This document shows positions 18,481-27,165 of a stretch of DNA of 64,000 bases, piece after piece. Below the pieces are notes generated by a model. It searched no databases, was not told where the DNA came from, and saw only the letters and a program-made list of their open reading frames with translations. The position numbers and the translations under genes are program-made. The stretch comes from Bradyrhizobium lablabi. GTDB lineage: Bacteria > Pseudomonadota > Alphaproteobacteria > Rhizobiales > Xanthobacteraceae. Within the stretch, counting starts at the first letter, position 1, and every line of letters starts with the position of its first letter. Location: assembly GCF_018129385.1 (NCBI RefSeq), contig NZ_JAFCLN010000008.1, forward strand, positions 62,001 to 126,000, in the 5' to 3' direction.

Positions 18481-19365
18481 CTAAACCCCCGGCGCCGGCA
18501 GTCCCTTGATCGCACACGCCGCACGCAGCGTATTCACCAGCAGGCACGCCACCGTCATCTGCCCGACGCCGCCGGGCACCGGTGTCACCGCACCCGCCAC
18601 CTTCATCGCCTCGTCGAACGCGACGTCGCCGACCAGCCGCGGCTTGCCGCCCGGCACGGGAATGCGGTTGATGCCGACATCGATCACGGTCGCGCCCGGC
18701 TTGAGCCAGTCGCCGCGGACCATTTCGGGCTTGCCGACCGCGGCATAGACCAGATCGGCCTGCGCGCAGAGTTTTGGCAGGTCGCGCGAGCGCGAGTGCG
18801 CGATCGTCACCGTGGCGTTTTCGTTGAGCAGCAATTGCACCAGCGGACGGCCGACCAGGTTGGAGCGGCCGATTACGATCGCGTTCATGCCTTCGAGCGA
18901 AGGATGCACGCTCTTGCTCAGGATGATGCAGCCGAGCGGCGTGCAGGGCGACAGCGCCGCAAAACCGCCGGCGAGGCGCCCGGCATTGTTCGGATGCAGG
19001 CCGTCGACGTCCTTGGCCGGATCGATGGCGTTGATGATCGTTTCGGTATGGATCGATTTCGGCAGCGGCAGTTGCACGAGAATGCCGTGCACGGCGGGAT
19101 CCGCGTTGAGCTTGGCGATCAGCGCCAGCAGATCGGCCTGCGCGACATCGGCCGGCAGCTTGTGCTCGAACGAGGCCATGCCGGCGGCCTGGGTCTGCGT
19201 ATGCTTGCTGCGGACATAGACTTCGCTGGCGGGATCGTTGCCGACCAGCACCACGGCGAGCCCCGGCGTCAGGCCGTGCTGGCGCTTGACGCGCTCGACT
19301 TCGGTCGCGACGCGGGCACGAAGGTCTGCGGCAATGATTTTTCCGTCGATGATGCGGGCCGTCAT
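18481..19365 (-). CDS. folD: Methylenetetrahydrofolate dehydrogenase / methenyltetrahydrofolate cyclohydrolase
   Basis: 294 residues, the standard bifunctional length. Motifs: GLAVVLVGNDPASEVYVRSKHT (with the catalytic Tyr-x3-Lys), ILVQLPLPKSI, DVDGLHPNNAGRL, and the NADP loop VIGRSNLVGRPL. The end carries TPVPGGVGQMTVACLL. It interconverts 5,10-methylene-, methenyl- and 10-formyl-THF. It lies one base after the DUF167 gene and forms a cluster with yggT, a common arrangement. Confidence 0.96.
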   Translation of the reverse strand: MTARIIDGKIIAADLRARVATEVERVKRQHGLTPGLAVVLVGNDPASEVYVRSKHTQTQAAGMASFEHKLPADVAQADLLALIAKLNADPAVHGILVQLPLPKSIHTETIINAIDPAKDVDGLHPNNAGRLAGGFAALSPCTPLGCIILSKSVHPSLEGMNAIVIGRSNLVGRPLVQLLLNENATVTIAHSRSRDLPKLCAQADLVYAAVGKPEMVRGDWLKPGATVIDVGINRIPVPGGKPRLVGDVAFDEAMKVAGAVTPVPGGVGQMTVACLLVNTLRAACAIKGLPAPGV

Positions 19366-19366
19366 T

Positions 19367-19711
19367 TCAATCCTTCTGTTCGCTCTTGCCGGCGGTCAGG
19401 CCACGCAGGGTTTCACCGAGCGCTTTGGGGTCGCCATCGACCGCAACCTGCTTCAGGCGTGAGGTCACGCCGGACAAAATTCTTACCCGCGCCTTGGGCA
19501 CGCGAAGCGCTTTCGATAGCAGCTCGATCACCGCCCGATTGGCCTCGCCTCCGTCGGCGATGGCGCGGACCCGCAGCTTGACCACCGAACGGCCGTCGGC
19601 CAGCGTTTCGATGCCGTCGATCTCGTCGCGCCCGCCCCGCGGCGTCACGCGCAAGGCGATGCTGATGCCGTCCGTGGAGTAGCGCCAGGGAACACGCGAA
19701 GCTTCAGTCAA
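19367..19711 (-). CDS. DUF167 (YggU-like) family protein
   Basis: 114 residues. Family signature: ALRVTPRGGRDEI, VVKLRVRAIADGGEANRAVIELLSKAL, then VRILSGVTSRLKQVAVDGD. Structures of the family are small alpha/beta folds of unknown role. The start appears to be TTG at 19711 since no ATG gives the conserved N-terminus. It is coupled to yggT upstream and folD downstream. Confidence 0.88.
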   Translation of the reverse strand: MTEASRVPWRYSTDGISIALRVTPRGGRDEIDGIETLADGRSVVKLRVRAIADGGEANRAVIELLSKALRVPKARVRILSGVTSRLKQVAVDGDPKALGETLRGLTAGKSEQKD

Positions 19712-19727
19712 TGAGCCCCGCCCGCGG

Positions 19728-20018
19728 TCAAATCACGTTGGGATAGATGTAGTAGGTGATCACCCGCTGGATGAACATGATGATCAGGATGACGATGATC
19801 GGTGAGATATCCAGCCCGCCAAAGGCAGGGATGAAACCGCGGATCGGCCGTAGCACCGGCTCGGTGATCCGGTACAGGAACTCGGCCACCGCCGCGACAA
19901 GCTGGTTGCGCGTGTTCACGACATTGAAGGCGATCAGCCAGGACAGGATGGCGGAGGCGATCAGCAGCCAGACGTAGAGGTCAAGGATGATGATGACGAT
20001 GTCGAGAACGGCGCGCAT
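19728..20018 (-). CDS. YggT family membrane protein
   Basis: 96 residues with two hydrophobic YggT repeats: VLDIVIIILDLYVWLLIASAI...SWL and ITEPVLRPIRGFIP followed by a second helix and ITYYIYPNVI. YggT proteins are linked to osmotic tolerance and septum/envelope organisation. The ATG at 20018 gives the conserved start; upstream extension enters a palindromic repeat. First gene of the yggT-DUF167-folD cluster. Confidence 0.9.
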   Translation of the reverse strand: MRAVLDIVIIILDLYVWLLIASAILSWLIAFNVVNTRNQLVAAVAEFLYRITEPVLRPIRGFIPAFGGLDISPIIVILIIMFIQRVITYYIYPNVI

Positions 20019-20062
20019 GGCGGGAGGGGCTCGCGGAGGTGTGATGCACTGGAGCGTGTCTG

Positions 20063-20110
20063 AGCGTGATCCTCCCGGAAAACCGGTGCCCACTTTTCCG
20101 GGATCACGCT
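20063..20110. repeat. Palindromic repeat, family B
   Basis: Arms agcgtgatcc and ggatcacgct with core gaaaaccggtgcccacttttcc. It lies just upstream of the yggT start. Confidence 0.8.
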
Positions 20111-20254
20111 GTAGATATCGGTTCGGCCTGCCTCAAACAAGGGAAGTTCCCGGCAAAATTGCCCCAAAACCCGAGCCTTCACCGTTCTTGACTTGCCGTG
20201 GGTGCGGACGGTAAATGGCCCCAATTGTCGGTCGCCCTGTTAGGGGACCGCGAC

Positions 20255-20330
<76 letters not shown>

Positions 20331-20440
20331 CGCTTCGCCCTTCGGGCTACGCGTGGCGCAGCCACGAGTTGCCTGAGGGGTGAAACGTGGTGCCCGGCGA
20401 AGCCCTCTTGGGCGAAGACGGGCTGTATCCGATAAGCCTC
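20331..20440. repeat. Hairpin-rich tail after tRNA-Ala
   Basis: gcccttcgggc and cgtggcgcagccacg are small hairpins directly after the tRNA, followed by a mirrored pair around gaagccctcttgggcgaag. Non-coding; may end or process the tRNA transcript. No integrase or att-like duplication of the tRNA end was found. Confidence 0.4.
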
Positions 20441-20445
20441 CCCCC

Positions 20446-21258
20446 TCACTTCCCCGTAAACCGCGGCGGCCGCTTCTCCATAAAACTCGCCACGCCTTCC
20501 CTGAAATCGCTGCCGCGCAGCGCCACGATCATCTCGCGGTTGGCGTCGATGGTGGCTTCCGCCAGCGTCTGGAACGGCACGTCGTAGAGCTGGCGCTTGA
20601 TCACGGCGATTGCGCTCGGCGAGACGAGATCGGCGAGATCGCGCGCATAGGCAAACGTCTGCTCGCGGAGCTGATCGGCCGGATAGAGCCGGTTGACGAG
20701 GCCGATGCGCAGCGCCTCGTCGCTATAGACGCGGCGCGCGGACATCAGGAGATCGAGCGCATTGGCATGGCCGACGATGCGCGGCAGCATCCAGCTAATG
20801 CCGTGCTCGGCGATCAACCCGCGGCGTGCAAACGCCGTGGTGAACACCGTATTGTCGGCGGCAAAGCGCAAATCGCAATACAGCGCGTGCACCAGGCCGA
20901 TGCCGGCGGTGGCGCCGTTGAGCATGCCGATCACCGGCTTGGCGATCGATGGGTAATAGCCGTAGCGCGTCTGCCAGTCCGGTCCGCGGTTCATGTCGAA
21001 CGGCGGAAGCGTCGCGGCGCGCCTGATATCGTCAGGATCAAGCGTCTTCAGCGCATCCATGTCGGCGCCGGCGCAGAAGGCGCGGCCGGCGCCGGTCAGC
21101 ACGATCACCCGCACATTGTCATCGGCCGCCGCGCTCTCCATGGCGTGACGCACGTCGCGCTCCATGATCGGCGTCCACGCATTCATGCGGTCCGGCCGGT
21201 TCAATGTGATGGTCGCGATCTTGTCGGCGACCTCATAGAGGATGTGCTGATAGTCCAC
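20446..21258 (-). CDS. Enoyl-CoA hydratase/isomerase family (crotonase) protein
   Basis: 270 residues. Crotonase landmarks: ATITLNRPDRMNAWTP, VLTGAGRAFCAGADMDAL (oxyanion hole), KPVIGMLNGATAGIGL and LIAEHGISWMLPRIVG, which holds the Glu equivalent to the second catalytic acid. The residues normally carrying the first Glu (PEx) read AFA, so classical hydratase activity is doubtful; an isomerase or other crotonase reaction is possible. The substrate is not evident from its neighbours. Confidence 0.88.
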   Translation of the reverse strand: MDYQHILYEVADKIATITLNRPDRMNAWTPIMERDVRHAMESAAADDNVRVIVLTGAGRAFCAGADMDALKTLDPDDIRRAATLPPFDMNRGPDWQTRYGYYPSIAKPVIGMLNGATAGIGLVHALYCDLRFAADNTVFTTAFARRGLIAEHGISWMLPRIVGHANALDLLMSARRVYSDEALRIGLVNRLYPADQLREQTFAYARDLADLVSPSAIAVIKRQLYDVPFQTLAEATIDANREMIVALRGSDFREGVASFMEKRPPRFTGK

Positions 21259-21351
21259 GTTGCGCCTCCCATTTTTTCTTATGGGAAGACACTAACACAT
21301 CCATGGATCGGGAAAGCCGCTTCACGCGAAGCGGATATTTTGCCTCGCGGA

Positions 21352-22155
21352 TTATTCCGCGGCTTCCGACATCACCGAGCGCGGCATGCGCGCGAGCCAT
21401 CCGTCGATAAAATGCTTGAGCCAGGCGCGCTCGGCAACATCGTACATCGCGCGCGCTTCGAAATGCCGGTGGCGTGCCTGCGCGCCCGGCGCATCCAAGC
21501 GGTCGTAACCGCGCGTGGTCCAGCAATGCATCATCGCCCAGGTCACGTCAGGATGAAACTGGAAGCCGAAGGCGTGGCCGCTCTGGAACGCCTGCACCGG
21601 AAAATCATCGCCGGCCGCGAGCAGCTCGGCGCCGGCAGGCAGTTCGAATCCTTCGCGATGCCAGTGATAGACTTCTGCCGGCCAGTGCGGGCAGACCGCC
21701 TCGCCCGCTGCGGTCGGGCGTATCGGGTAATAGCCGATCTGGGTCACGTCTTCCGGATGCGGCGCCACGCGCGCACCCAGGTGCTTCGCCAGCAATTGCG
21801 CACCGAGGCAGATGCCGAGGAACGGCCGCTGCTCGCGCAAGGGCACGCCGATCCAGTCGATCTCGTGGCGGATATAAGGGTCAGGATCGTTGGCGCTCAT
21901 CGGTCCGCCGAACATCACCGCGCCAGCATGATGATCGAGCGTTTCCGGCAACGCGTCGCCGAAGCGCGGCCGGCGGATGTCCAGCCGGTGGCCGAGCGCC
22001 CGCAGCGCATTGCCGACCCGGCCCGGCGCGGAGGTCTCCTGATGCAGGATGATCAGTACCGGCAGGGGCTGCTCAGCGACCGGTGCGACGGCAGACGTCC
22101 TGCGGCCCGGAAAGGGCAGGACGTGGGAGCCATCGATGGTCGAGCGGAACGACAT
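21352..22155 (-). CDS. Class I glutamine amidotransferase-like protein
   Basis: 267 residues. The triad elements are visible: nucleophile C116 in LGICLGAQLLAKHLG, and the late His-x-Glu-like site in FGFQFHPDVT, where Asp replaces the usual Glu. It resembles stand-alone GMP-synthase-type amidotransferase domains (COG0518), some of which hydrolyse other amides such as gamma-glutamyl compounds. The Glu-to-Asp change is worth noting but does not rule out activity. Confidence 0.85.
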   Translation of the reverse strand: MSFRSTIDGSHVLPFPGRRTSAVAPVAEQPLPVLIILHQETSAPGRVGNALRALGHRLDIRRPRFGDALPETLDHHAGAVMFGGPMSANDPDPYIRHEIDWIGVPLREQRPFLGICLGAQLLAKHLGARVAPHPEDVTQIGYYPIRPTAAGEAVCPHWPAEVYHWHREGFELPAGAELLAAGDDFPVQAFQSGHAFGFQFHPDVTWAMMHCWTTRGYDRLDAPGAQARHRHFEARAMYDVAERAWLKHFIDGWLARMPRSVMSEAAE

Positions 22156-22280
22156 TTCCTTCAGGGCTTATTCAAAACGTCATGGTACTCAGTGGGGGTT
22201 AATTCCGCGTGAGTTCACGCACACTTGGCGAAATCCAAGCAATTGTCGCGCCAGTGTGATGTCTGGACGTTGCAGAGCGT

Positions 22281-22349
22281 TTCGCGCGAGAGCCTGCCCC
22301 GGACTTGATCCGGGGCGGATACCGGTTCGTGGGAAGAAAACGCGTCAGA
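22281..22349. repeat. Short composite inverted repeat
   Basis: gccccggacttgatccggggc forms one hairpin and is followed by ataccggttcgtgggaagaaaacgcg, a half of the family B variant also seen at 12534. Confidence 0.5.
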
Positions 22350-22397
22350 ACAAAAGGATAGAAGCCGCTCCATTCGAAGCGGATTCCATCGCCGTTT

Positions 22398-23177
22398 TCA
22401 GCGTTTGCGGAGCTGAAAGCCCCCGACCGCCGCCAAAATAAACGAGCGGGGAAAGAACCGCAGCATGAACGGCACCATCTTGATGCCGATGCCGGGCAGC
22501 ACCGCCCGTTTGTTGGCCATCAGTCCCTCATAGGCCTGGCGGGCGACCTCGGCGGCACTGACGTTCAGGATTGCGGAATCGAAGCCGGGATTGAACCCGG
22601 CCCGCGCCTGGAATTCGGACGGCACCGGACCCGGGCAAACCACAGTGACGCGGACGCCATGCGGCCCGAGTTCGGCGCGCAGCGCTTCCGTGAATGACAG
22701 CACATAGGCCTTTGAGGCGTAGTAGACCGCCATCCCCGGCCCCGGCAGAAAGCCGGCAATCGAGCCGAGATTGAGGATGCCACCGCGATTTTTGATGAGC
22801 TGCTCGGAGAACCGCAGCGACAGATCCGTCAGCGCGCGGATGTTGACCGTGATCATGTTCAACTGCTCGGCGCGATCGCGCTTGATCGCATAGCCGAACA
22901 GGCCGAACCCGGCATTGTTGACGACATATTCGACTTCTGCGCCGGCAGAGGTAAGCGCCGCCTCGATCCTGTCGCCGGCGTCGGGCTGCGTGAGATCGCA
23001 GGCAATGACGATCGGCGCGGCGCCGCCGGAAGCGGCAATCTCGGAGGCGAGTTGCGTCAGGCGATCCTCACGCCTTGCCACCAACGCCACGCGATGGCCC
23101 TTGGAAGCAAAAATACGCGCCAGTTCCGCGCCTATGCCTGCCGAGGCACCGGTAATCAGCGTTACGCGCTCAGTCAC
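22398..23177 (-). CDS. Short-chain dehydrogenase/reductase
   Basis: 259 residues from a GTG at 23177, giving VTERVTLITGASAGIGAELA; longer forms include unrelated residues. SDR motifs: TGASAGIG cofactor loop, NNAGFG, catalytic S (LNLGSIAG), and YYASK (Tyr-x3-Lys). The AxxR pattern (LVARREDRL) after strand 2 suggests NADP(H). The C-terminus is basic and hydrophobic (MVPFMLRFFPRSFILAAVGGF), as in membrane-associated SDRs. Substrate unknown. Confidence 0.88.
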   Translation of the reverse strand: MTERVTLITGASAGIGAELARIFASKGHRVALVARREDRLTQLASEIAASGGAAPIVIACDLTQPDAGDRIEAALTSAGAEVEYVVNNAGFGLFGYAIKRDRAEQLNMITVNIRALTDLSLRFSEQLIKNRGGILNLGSIAGFLPGPGMAVYYASKAYVLSFTEALRAELGPHGVRVTVVCPGPVPSEFQARAGFNPGFDSAILNVSAAEVARQAYEGLMANKRAVLPGIGIKMVPFMLRFFPRSFILAAVGGFQLRKR

Positions 23178-23388
23178 GATCGAATGCTCTGAATGCCCCA
23201 AGTCTTGATATCTCAAGTTCTGTGGACGAGAGCATAGGCCTGCGGTGCCGCGCAAGCCACGCACATGGCATGTCGTCATGCCCAAAAGGCGAGCAACATC
23301 CGCATTTTGTTCAAGTATCGGGAAAACGCCGCCGGCCCGCCCGGCACCTTAAATTTTGGTCATGTCGGGGTGCTGTGGAAACAGCATC

Positions 23389-23889
23389 TCACGTGGCGGC
23401 GTCGGCCTTGTCTGCGCTGTCCTTGACCGCGCCTTCCTGCCTCGCCTGCACCCGGTGCTTGAGCTCGATTCGATCGCGCCCGGAAATGCCCAAAAGATCG
23501 GCAGCGCGCCACAATACATTGTCCTCGAACTCGCTGACCTTGCCGTCGGCAAAGACCATCTCCCACATCATCTCGACGATCCGCAGACGGCCGGCCTCGT
23601 CGACCTCGCGCATGATGACGCTGGTGAAGCGATAGAGATCGACCGCATCACCTTCCGCGCGGGTGGCGGAGGCGATCAGTTGGTCCGCCGTGCCGGGATC
23701 GAGGCTGAAACGGGTTTCGATCAGGCTGTGCAGTTTGCGCTTCTCATTCGCGGACGGCTCGCCATCGAGCGAGACGACGTGGATCAGCAGCGCAGTCGCG
23801 GCGAGGCGATAATCGCTCTCGTCAAACGCGCCCTTCTCTATATCGGGGGAAACGATATCGGCGATGAATTGGCGAAGTCCGTCCAGCAT
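23389..23889 (-). CDS. TerB-family protein (tellurite-resistance-like helical bundle)
   Basis: 166 residues from the ATG at 23889 (upstream agagag). The TerB helical signature appears twice: ATALLIHVVSLDGEPSANEKRKLHSLIE and IVEMMWEMVFADGKVSEFEDNVLWRAADLLGIS, each with an acidic D-G-x-x loop that may bind metal. TerB/TerB-like proteins link membrane stress sensing and metal binding. It lies upstream of the cyclase gene on the same strand, separated by a family A repeat. Confidence 0.82.
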   Translation of the reverse strand: MLDGLRQFIADIVSPDIEKGAFDESDYRLAATALLIHVVSLDGEPSANEKRKLHSLIETRFSLDPGTADQLIASATRAEGDAVDLYRFTSVIMREVDEAGRLRIVEMMWEMVFADGKVSEFEDNVLWRAADLLGISGRDRIELKHRVQARQEGAVKDSADKADAAT

Positions 23890-24011
23890 CAATTCTCTCT
23901 GTCGAAAGGGGGAGCCGCATTGCCTGAAATATATGGGCCGGAATATCGGCCCCCGCAATTGGCGAGCCGAGGCACAGAAGCATTACGTTTCGGCAATCTA
24001 GTCCGTCAATA

Positions 24012-24097
24012 CCGTCATTGCGAGGAGCGTAAGCGACGAAGCAATCCATCTATCCCCGAGTGGAGAAGTGGATTGCTTCGCTTCGCTCGCAATGACG
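24012..24097 (-). repeat. Asymmetric palindromic repeat, family A (long-short)
   Basis: Here the long arm (ccgtcattgcgaggagcg...cgacgaagcaatcca) comes first and the short arm (tggattgcttcgcttcgc...aatgacg) second, so it is in the opposite orientation to the copy at 3523. It separates the TerB and cyclase genes. Confidence 0.85.
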
Positions 24098-24117
24098 TGG
24101 AGAGGGTTGCGCACGCA

Positions 24118-25527
24118 TCAAGGTATCTCGTACACCACCATCTTGTCGGCGATGCCGCGCAAGGCCGCTTCCTTGCGGATCGGCTTGATCGCCTCGCGCT
24201 CGATGATGGCGGCGACTTCCGGTGCGCCGATCACGGGCTGGGTGATATGCATTTCCTGATTGGTCGAGAGGCTCTGCACGCGCGCCGCGACGTTGACGGT
24301 CTGGCCAAAATAATCCTGGCGCTCGTTGAGCATCACGGCGAGGCACGGCCCTTCGTGCAGCCCGATCTTGACGACGAGATCCTCGGTGCCGCGCTGCCTG
24401 TTCAGCTCCTGCATGGCCGCGCGCATGCGAAGGCCCGCCGAGAGCGCATGCTCCGGACGGATGAAGGTCGCCATCACGGCATCGCCGATGGTTTTTACCA
24501 CCGCACCCTTTTCGGAGGCGATGATCTCCAGCAGCGCATGGAAATGCGCCCGCACCAGATCGAAGGCGGCGAGGTCGCCGACCCGCTCATAAAGCGCGGT
24601 CGAGCCCTTCAGGTCGGTGAACAGGAAAGTCAGCGAGGTGATCTTCAGCCGCTGGTCGATGTTGAGATTGTCGGCCTTGTACAGATCGCGAAAGGTCTGG
24701 TTGGAGAGAATTCGCTTGGCCGTCAGGATCGGCTTGCGTTTTCCCAGCAGTTCGTGCAGCGCGTCGCCGGCAATCCAGACGCCCGGCAGCACGCGCACAT
24801 CCGACTGGTTGTCGAGGGTCAGGCGAATTGGCCCCGGACGCATCACCGTCGTACCGGTCGGCGCATGCACCTTGTTGAACACCATGGAAAGCTGCTGGCG
24901 CTCCCTGGTCGGCTCGCCCTGCACGTCGATGAAATGCGCCGAGTGCGTCACCGGCTCGAACACGATGATGAACTGATTTGGAAGTTGCAGCGACAGAACT
25001 GCCTTTTCGCCGGGCGGCAGTTCGATCGACTCCAGTGTGACCTCCTCGGTCAGGGTCGCAAACGATTCTTCGTTCAGATCAACGCCTGAACTCCAGAACA
25101 TCTGCCGATAGTATTCCCAGAACGGCAGCGTGTGGGGATCGTGCGCGCCGATGCGGCGGACCCGCGGGCTGACCGTGAAAGCAACCTCCACCATTTCGTC
25201 GACGGAAGCCTCGTAGCCCGCGGCGCACATCGCGCAATGATAATCGTCATGGCGCAGCGATTTCAGCGTGGCATGGGCGTCGAGCACGCCACCACAGCCG
25301 GGGCACAACACGTTCCAGCTCAGATCGAACAGGCCGAGTCGCGCCGCGTGCAGAAAACCGGAGATCACTTTCTCTTCGTCGAGGCCGGTGTTGCGCGAGA
25401 AATCGAGCAGGTTGATCCGGTTAAGATCGCGGTCTTGCCCCTTTTCGATCAGACTGCCGATCGCATCCGCTACCGCGGGATCGGCGGTCTGCTTCAGGAC
25501 GGAGAAGTGGGCCTGCGTGTCGCTCAT
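24118..25527 (-). CDS. Class III adenylate/guanylate cyclase with DUF5939-type N-terminal region
   Basis: 469 residues. The C-terminal cyclase homology domain (about 285-465) has FLFTDLKGST with the metal-binding Asp, KTIGDAVMATF with the second Asp, and YFGQTVNVAARVQS with the Asn-x3-Arg transition-state pair. The N-terminal part holds a zinc-ribbon-like CPGCGG...CAMC pair (near residues 75-100) inside a DUF5939-like region, followed by a beta-rich domain. It is soluble. A nucleotide second messenger should be made under control of the N-terminal domain; the signal is unknown. Confidence 0.88.
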   Translation of the reverse strand: MSDTQAHFSVLKQTADPAVADAIGSLIEKGQDRDLNRINLLDFSRNTGLDEEKVISGFLHAARLGLFDLSWNVLCPGCGGVLDAHATLKSLRHDDYHCAMCAAGYEASVDEMVEVAFTVSPRVRRIGAHDPHTLPFWEYYRQMFWSSGVDLNEESFATLTEEVTLESIELPPGEKAVLSLQLPNQFIIVFEPVTHSAHFIDVQGEPTRERQQLSMVFNKVHAPTGTTVMRPGPIRLTLDNQSDVRVLPGVWIAGDALHELLGKRKPILTAKRILSNQTFRDLYKADNLNIDQRLKITSLTFLFTDLKGSTALYERVGDLAAFDLVRAHFHALLEIIASEKGAVVKTIGDAVMATFIRPEHALSAGLRMRAAMQELNRQRGTEDLVVKIGLHEGPCLAVMLNERQDYFGQTVNVAARVQSLSTNQEMHITQPVIGAPEVAAIIEREAIKPIRKEAALRGIADKMVVYEIP

Positions 25528-25673
25528 GGTGCCCGTCTAGATGAGATTAAGAAGGACTTCCTGCAAGAGTTTCGTTCCTTTGCCCGCTTTCGTTACACGA
25601 GCCGGGAACCCCCGGGCCACGTTCTCGGCAGGCTTTGGCGTGAAAACGCGGCTCTTTTTGTTTGAGCATGATC

Positions 25674-25711
25674 TTCTCGGAAAACCGGTGGCCACTTTTC
25701 CGGATCATGCT
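25674..25711. repeat. Palindromic repeat, family B
   Basis: Arms gagcatgatc and gatcatgct around gaaaaccggtggccac. On the minus strand it directly follows the TAG stop of the P450 gene. Confidence 0.8.
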
Positions 25712-27094
25712 CTAGCGCGGCGTGATCGCAAACATCGGCGAGCGATCGGGCTGGGTTGTCACCACGCCGACCGGCATCACCGGCGCCTTGTCGACCAGCG
25801 AGATCCGGAACGCGCCGATCATTTTCGCCAGCGCCAGCGTTGCCTCCACCAGCGCGAAATGCGCCCCGATGCAGATCCGCGCGCCGACGCCGAACGGCAG
25901 ATAGGCAAAGCGGTCGGGCGGCGGCGACGGCGCCATGAAGCGCGACGGCATGAACACGTTGGGATCGCGCCAGAGCTTTTCGTGCCGATGCAACAGCCAC
26001 GGCGAGATGAACACCATGTCGTTCTTGCGAACCGGCATGCCCGCAATCGTGTCGCGCTGTTCGGCGGCGCGCGCGATCAGGAAGACCGATGGATAAAGCC
26101 GCATGGTCTCGTCCAGCACCGCGCGGGTGAATTTGAGCCGCTCGAGATCGAAATTGCCGTTGGCGGCGCGCACCTCGGCCGCCAGCTCTTCCTGCACGGC
26201 GGGATCGAGCGCGAGCAGATAGAGCGACCAGAACAGCGCGGTGGCGGTGGTCTCATGTCCGGCAAGGATCATGGTCGCCACTTCATCGCCGAGTTGTTCT
26301 TCCGTGAAGGCATGCCCGGTTTCCGGATCGCGCGCGTCGAGCATCAGTTCGAACAGATCGCGCGGCGGCGCGCCCTCGCGTTTGCCGGCAGCCCGGCGCT
26401 CGGCCATCAGCATGTCGATGAACTTGGTCCAGCGCTTGCGGAAACGGCGCCGCGCAAAATCCTGCGGGGTCGGCCAGTTCAGCGGGAAGACCATGTCGAG
26501 GAAACGCGGCCGCGCCAGCCGGTCACCATAGTCGGTCACGAAATCGCGTAGCGCCGGCCCGTGACGGTCCATACCGAAAGAGAACATGGTGCGCCCGGCG
26601 ATCTCCAGCGTCATGCGCTGCATCGCCTCGCGCAAATCAACCGGGCCGTTGCTCGCGGCCTTCAGTTTCGCGATGGTCTCGTCGGTCGCCGACACCATGT
26701 GTGGAATCAGCGTGGTGACGGCGCGCGGCGTGAACGCCGGCGCCAGCGTGCGCCGCTGATGTTTCCAGGGTCGGCCCTCGGCCACCAGCAGGCCCTCGCC
26801 GACTATGGGGCGCAGCACGCGCATGGCAAAGCGGGTGCGGGTGTAGTTCTCGTAATTGTCGACCAGCACATGCTTGATCGCATCGGGCGTGTTGAGGATG
26901 AAACTGCCGCGCCCGAAGAATCGGCCGGTGACGATCTCTTCCTCATAGGCGCGCTGGGTCCAGGCGCCGATCGGGTTCTGGCGGATCGCCCGCACCTGCT
27001 GGAAGGCGGTCATGTTGTCGGGCGCGCGGGGCGGGGCCGGCGGCACCAGCGGTTTCAGCGAGACCGGCGTATCATAGGCTTCGGCAATGCTCAT
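25712..27094 (-). CDS. Cytochrome P450
   Basis: 460 residues, full length. I-helix AGHETTA at 278-284 (oxygen activation), K-helix ExxR at 329-332 (ETMR), PERF-like region PSRFM, and heme loop FGVGARICIG with the axial thiolate C408. There is no membrane anchor, so it is a soluble bacterial P450 needing a separate ferredoxin and reductase, none of which is nearby. Sequence resembles CYP4/CYP102-like fatty-acid-type enzymes in general pattern, but the substrate is not determinable. Confidence 0.94.
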   Translation of the reverse strand: MSIAEAYDTPVSLKPLVPPAPPRAPDNMTAFQQVRAIRQNPIGAWTQRAYEEEIVTGRFFGRGSFILNTPDAIKHVLVDNYENYTRTRFAMRVLRPIVGEGLLVAEGRPWKHQRRTLAPAFTPRAVTTLIPHMVSATDETIAKLKAASNGPVDLREAMQRMTLEIAGRTMFSFGMDRHGPALRDFVTDYGDRLARPRFLDMVFPLNWPTPQDFARRRFRKRWTKFIDMLMAERRAAGKREGAPPRDLFELMLDARDPETGHAFTEEQLGDEVATMILAGHETTATALFWSLYLLALDPAVQEELAAEVRAANGNFDLERLKFTRAVLDETMRLYPSVFLIARAAEQRDTIAGMPVRKNDMVFISPWLLHRHEKLWRDPNVFMPSRFMAPSPPPDRFAYLPFGVGARICIGAHFALVEATLALAKMIGAFRISLVDKAPVMPVGVVTTQPDRSPMFAITPR

Positions 27095-27165
27095 CAGCGC
27101 CTCGCTAGAAAAGAGGATCCAAGCCGTCCGAACCCGGCGCCGTCAAGGCGCCCGTCTTAGCACAG

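Noticed and set aside
20380..22212. A 610-codon open frame on the + strand
   Set aside because: It is antisense to the crotonase and amidotransferase genes, is His/Arg/Gly-rich without any domain, and crosses the spacer between them; a high-GC shadow.
23356..25089. A 577-codon open frame on the + strand
   Set aside because: Antisense to the TerB and cyclase genes and runs through a palindromic repeat.
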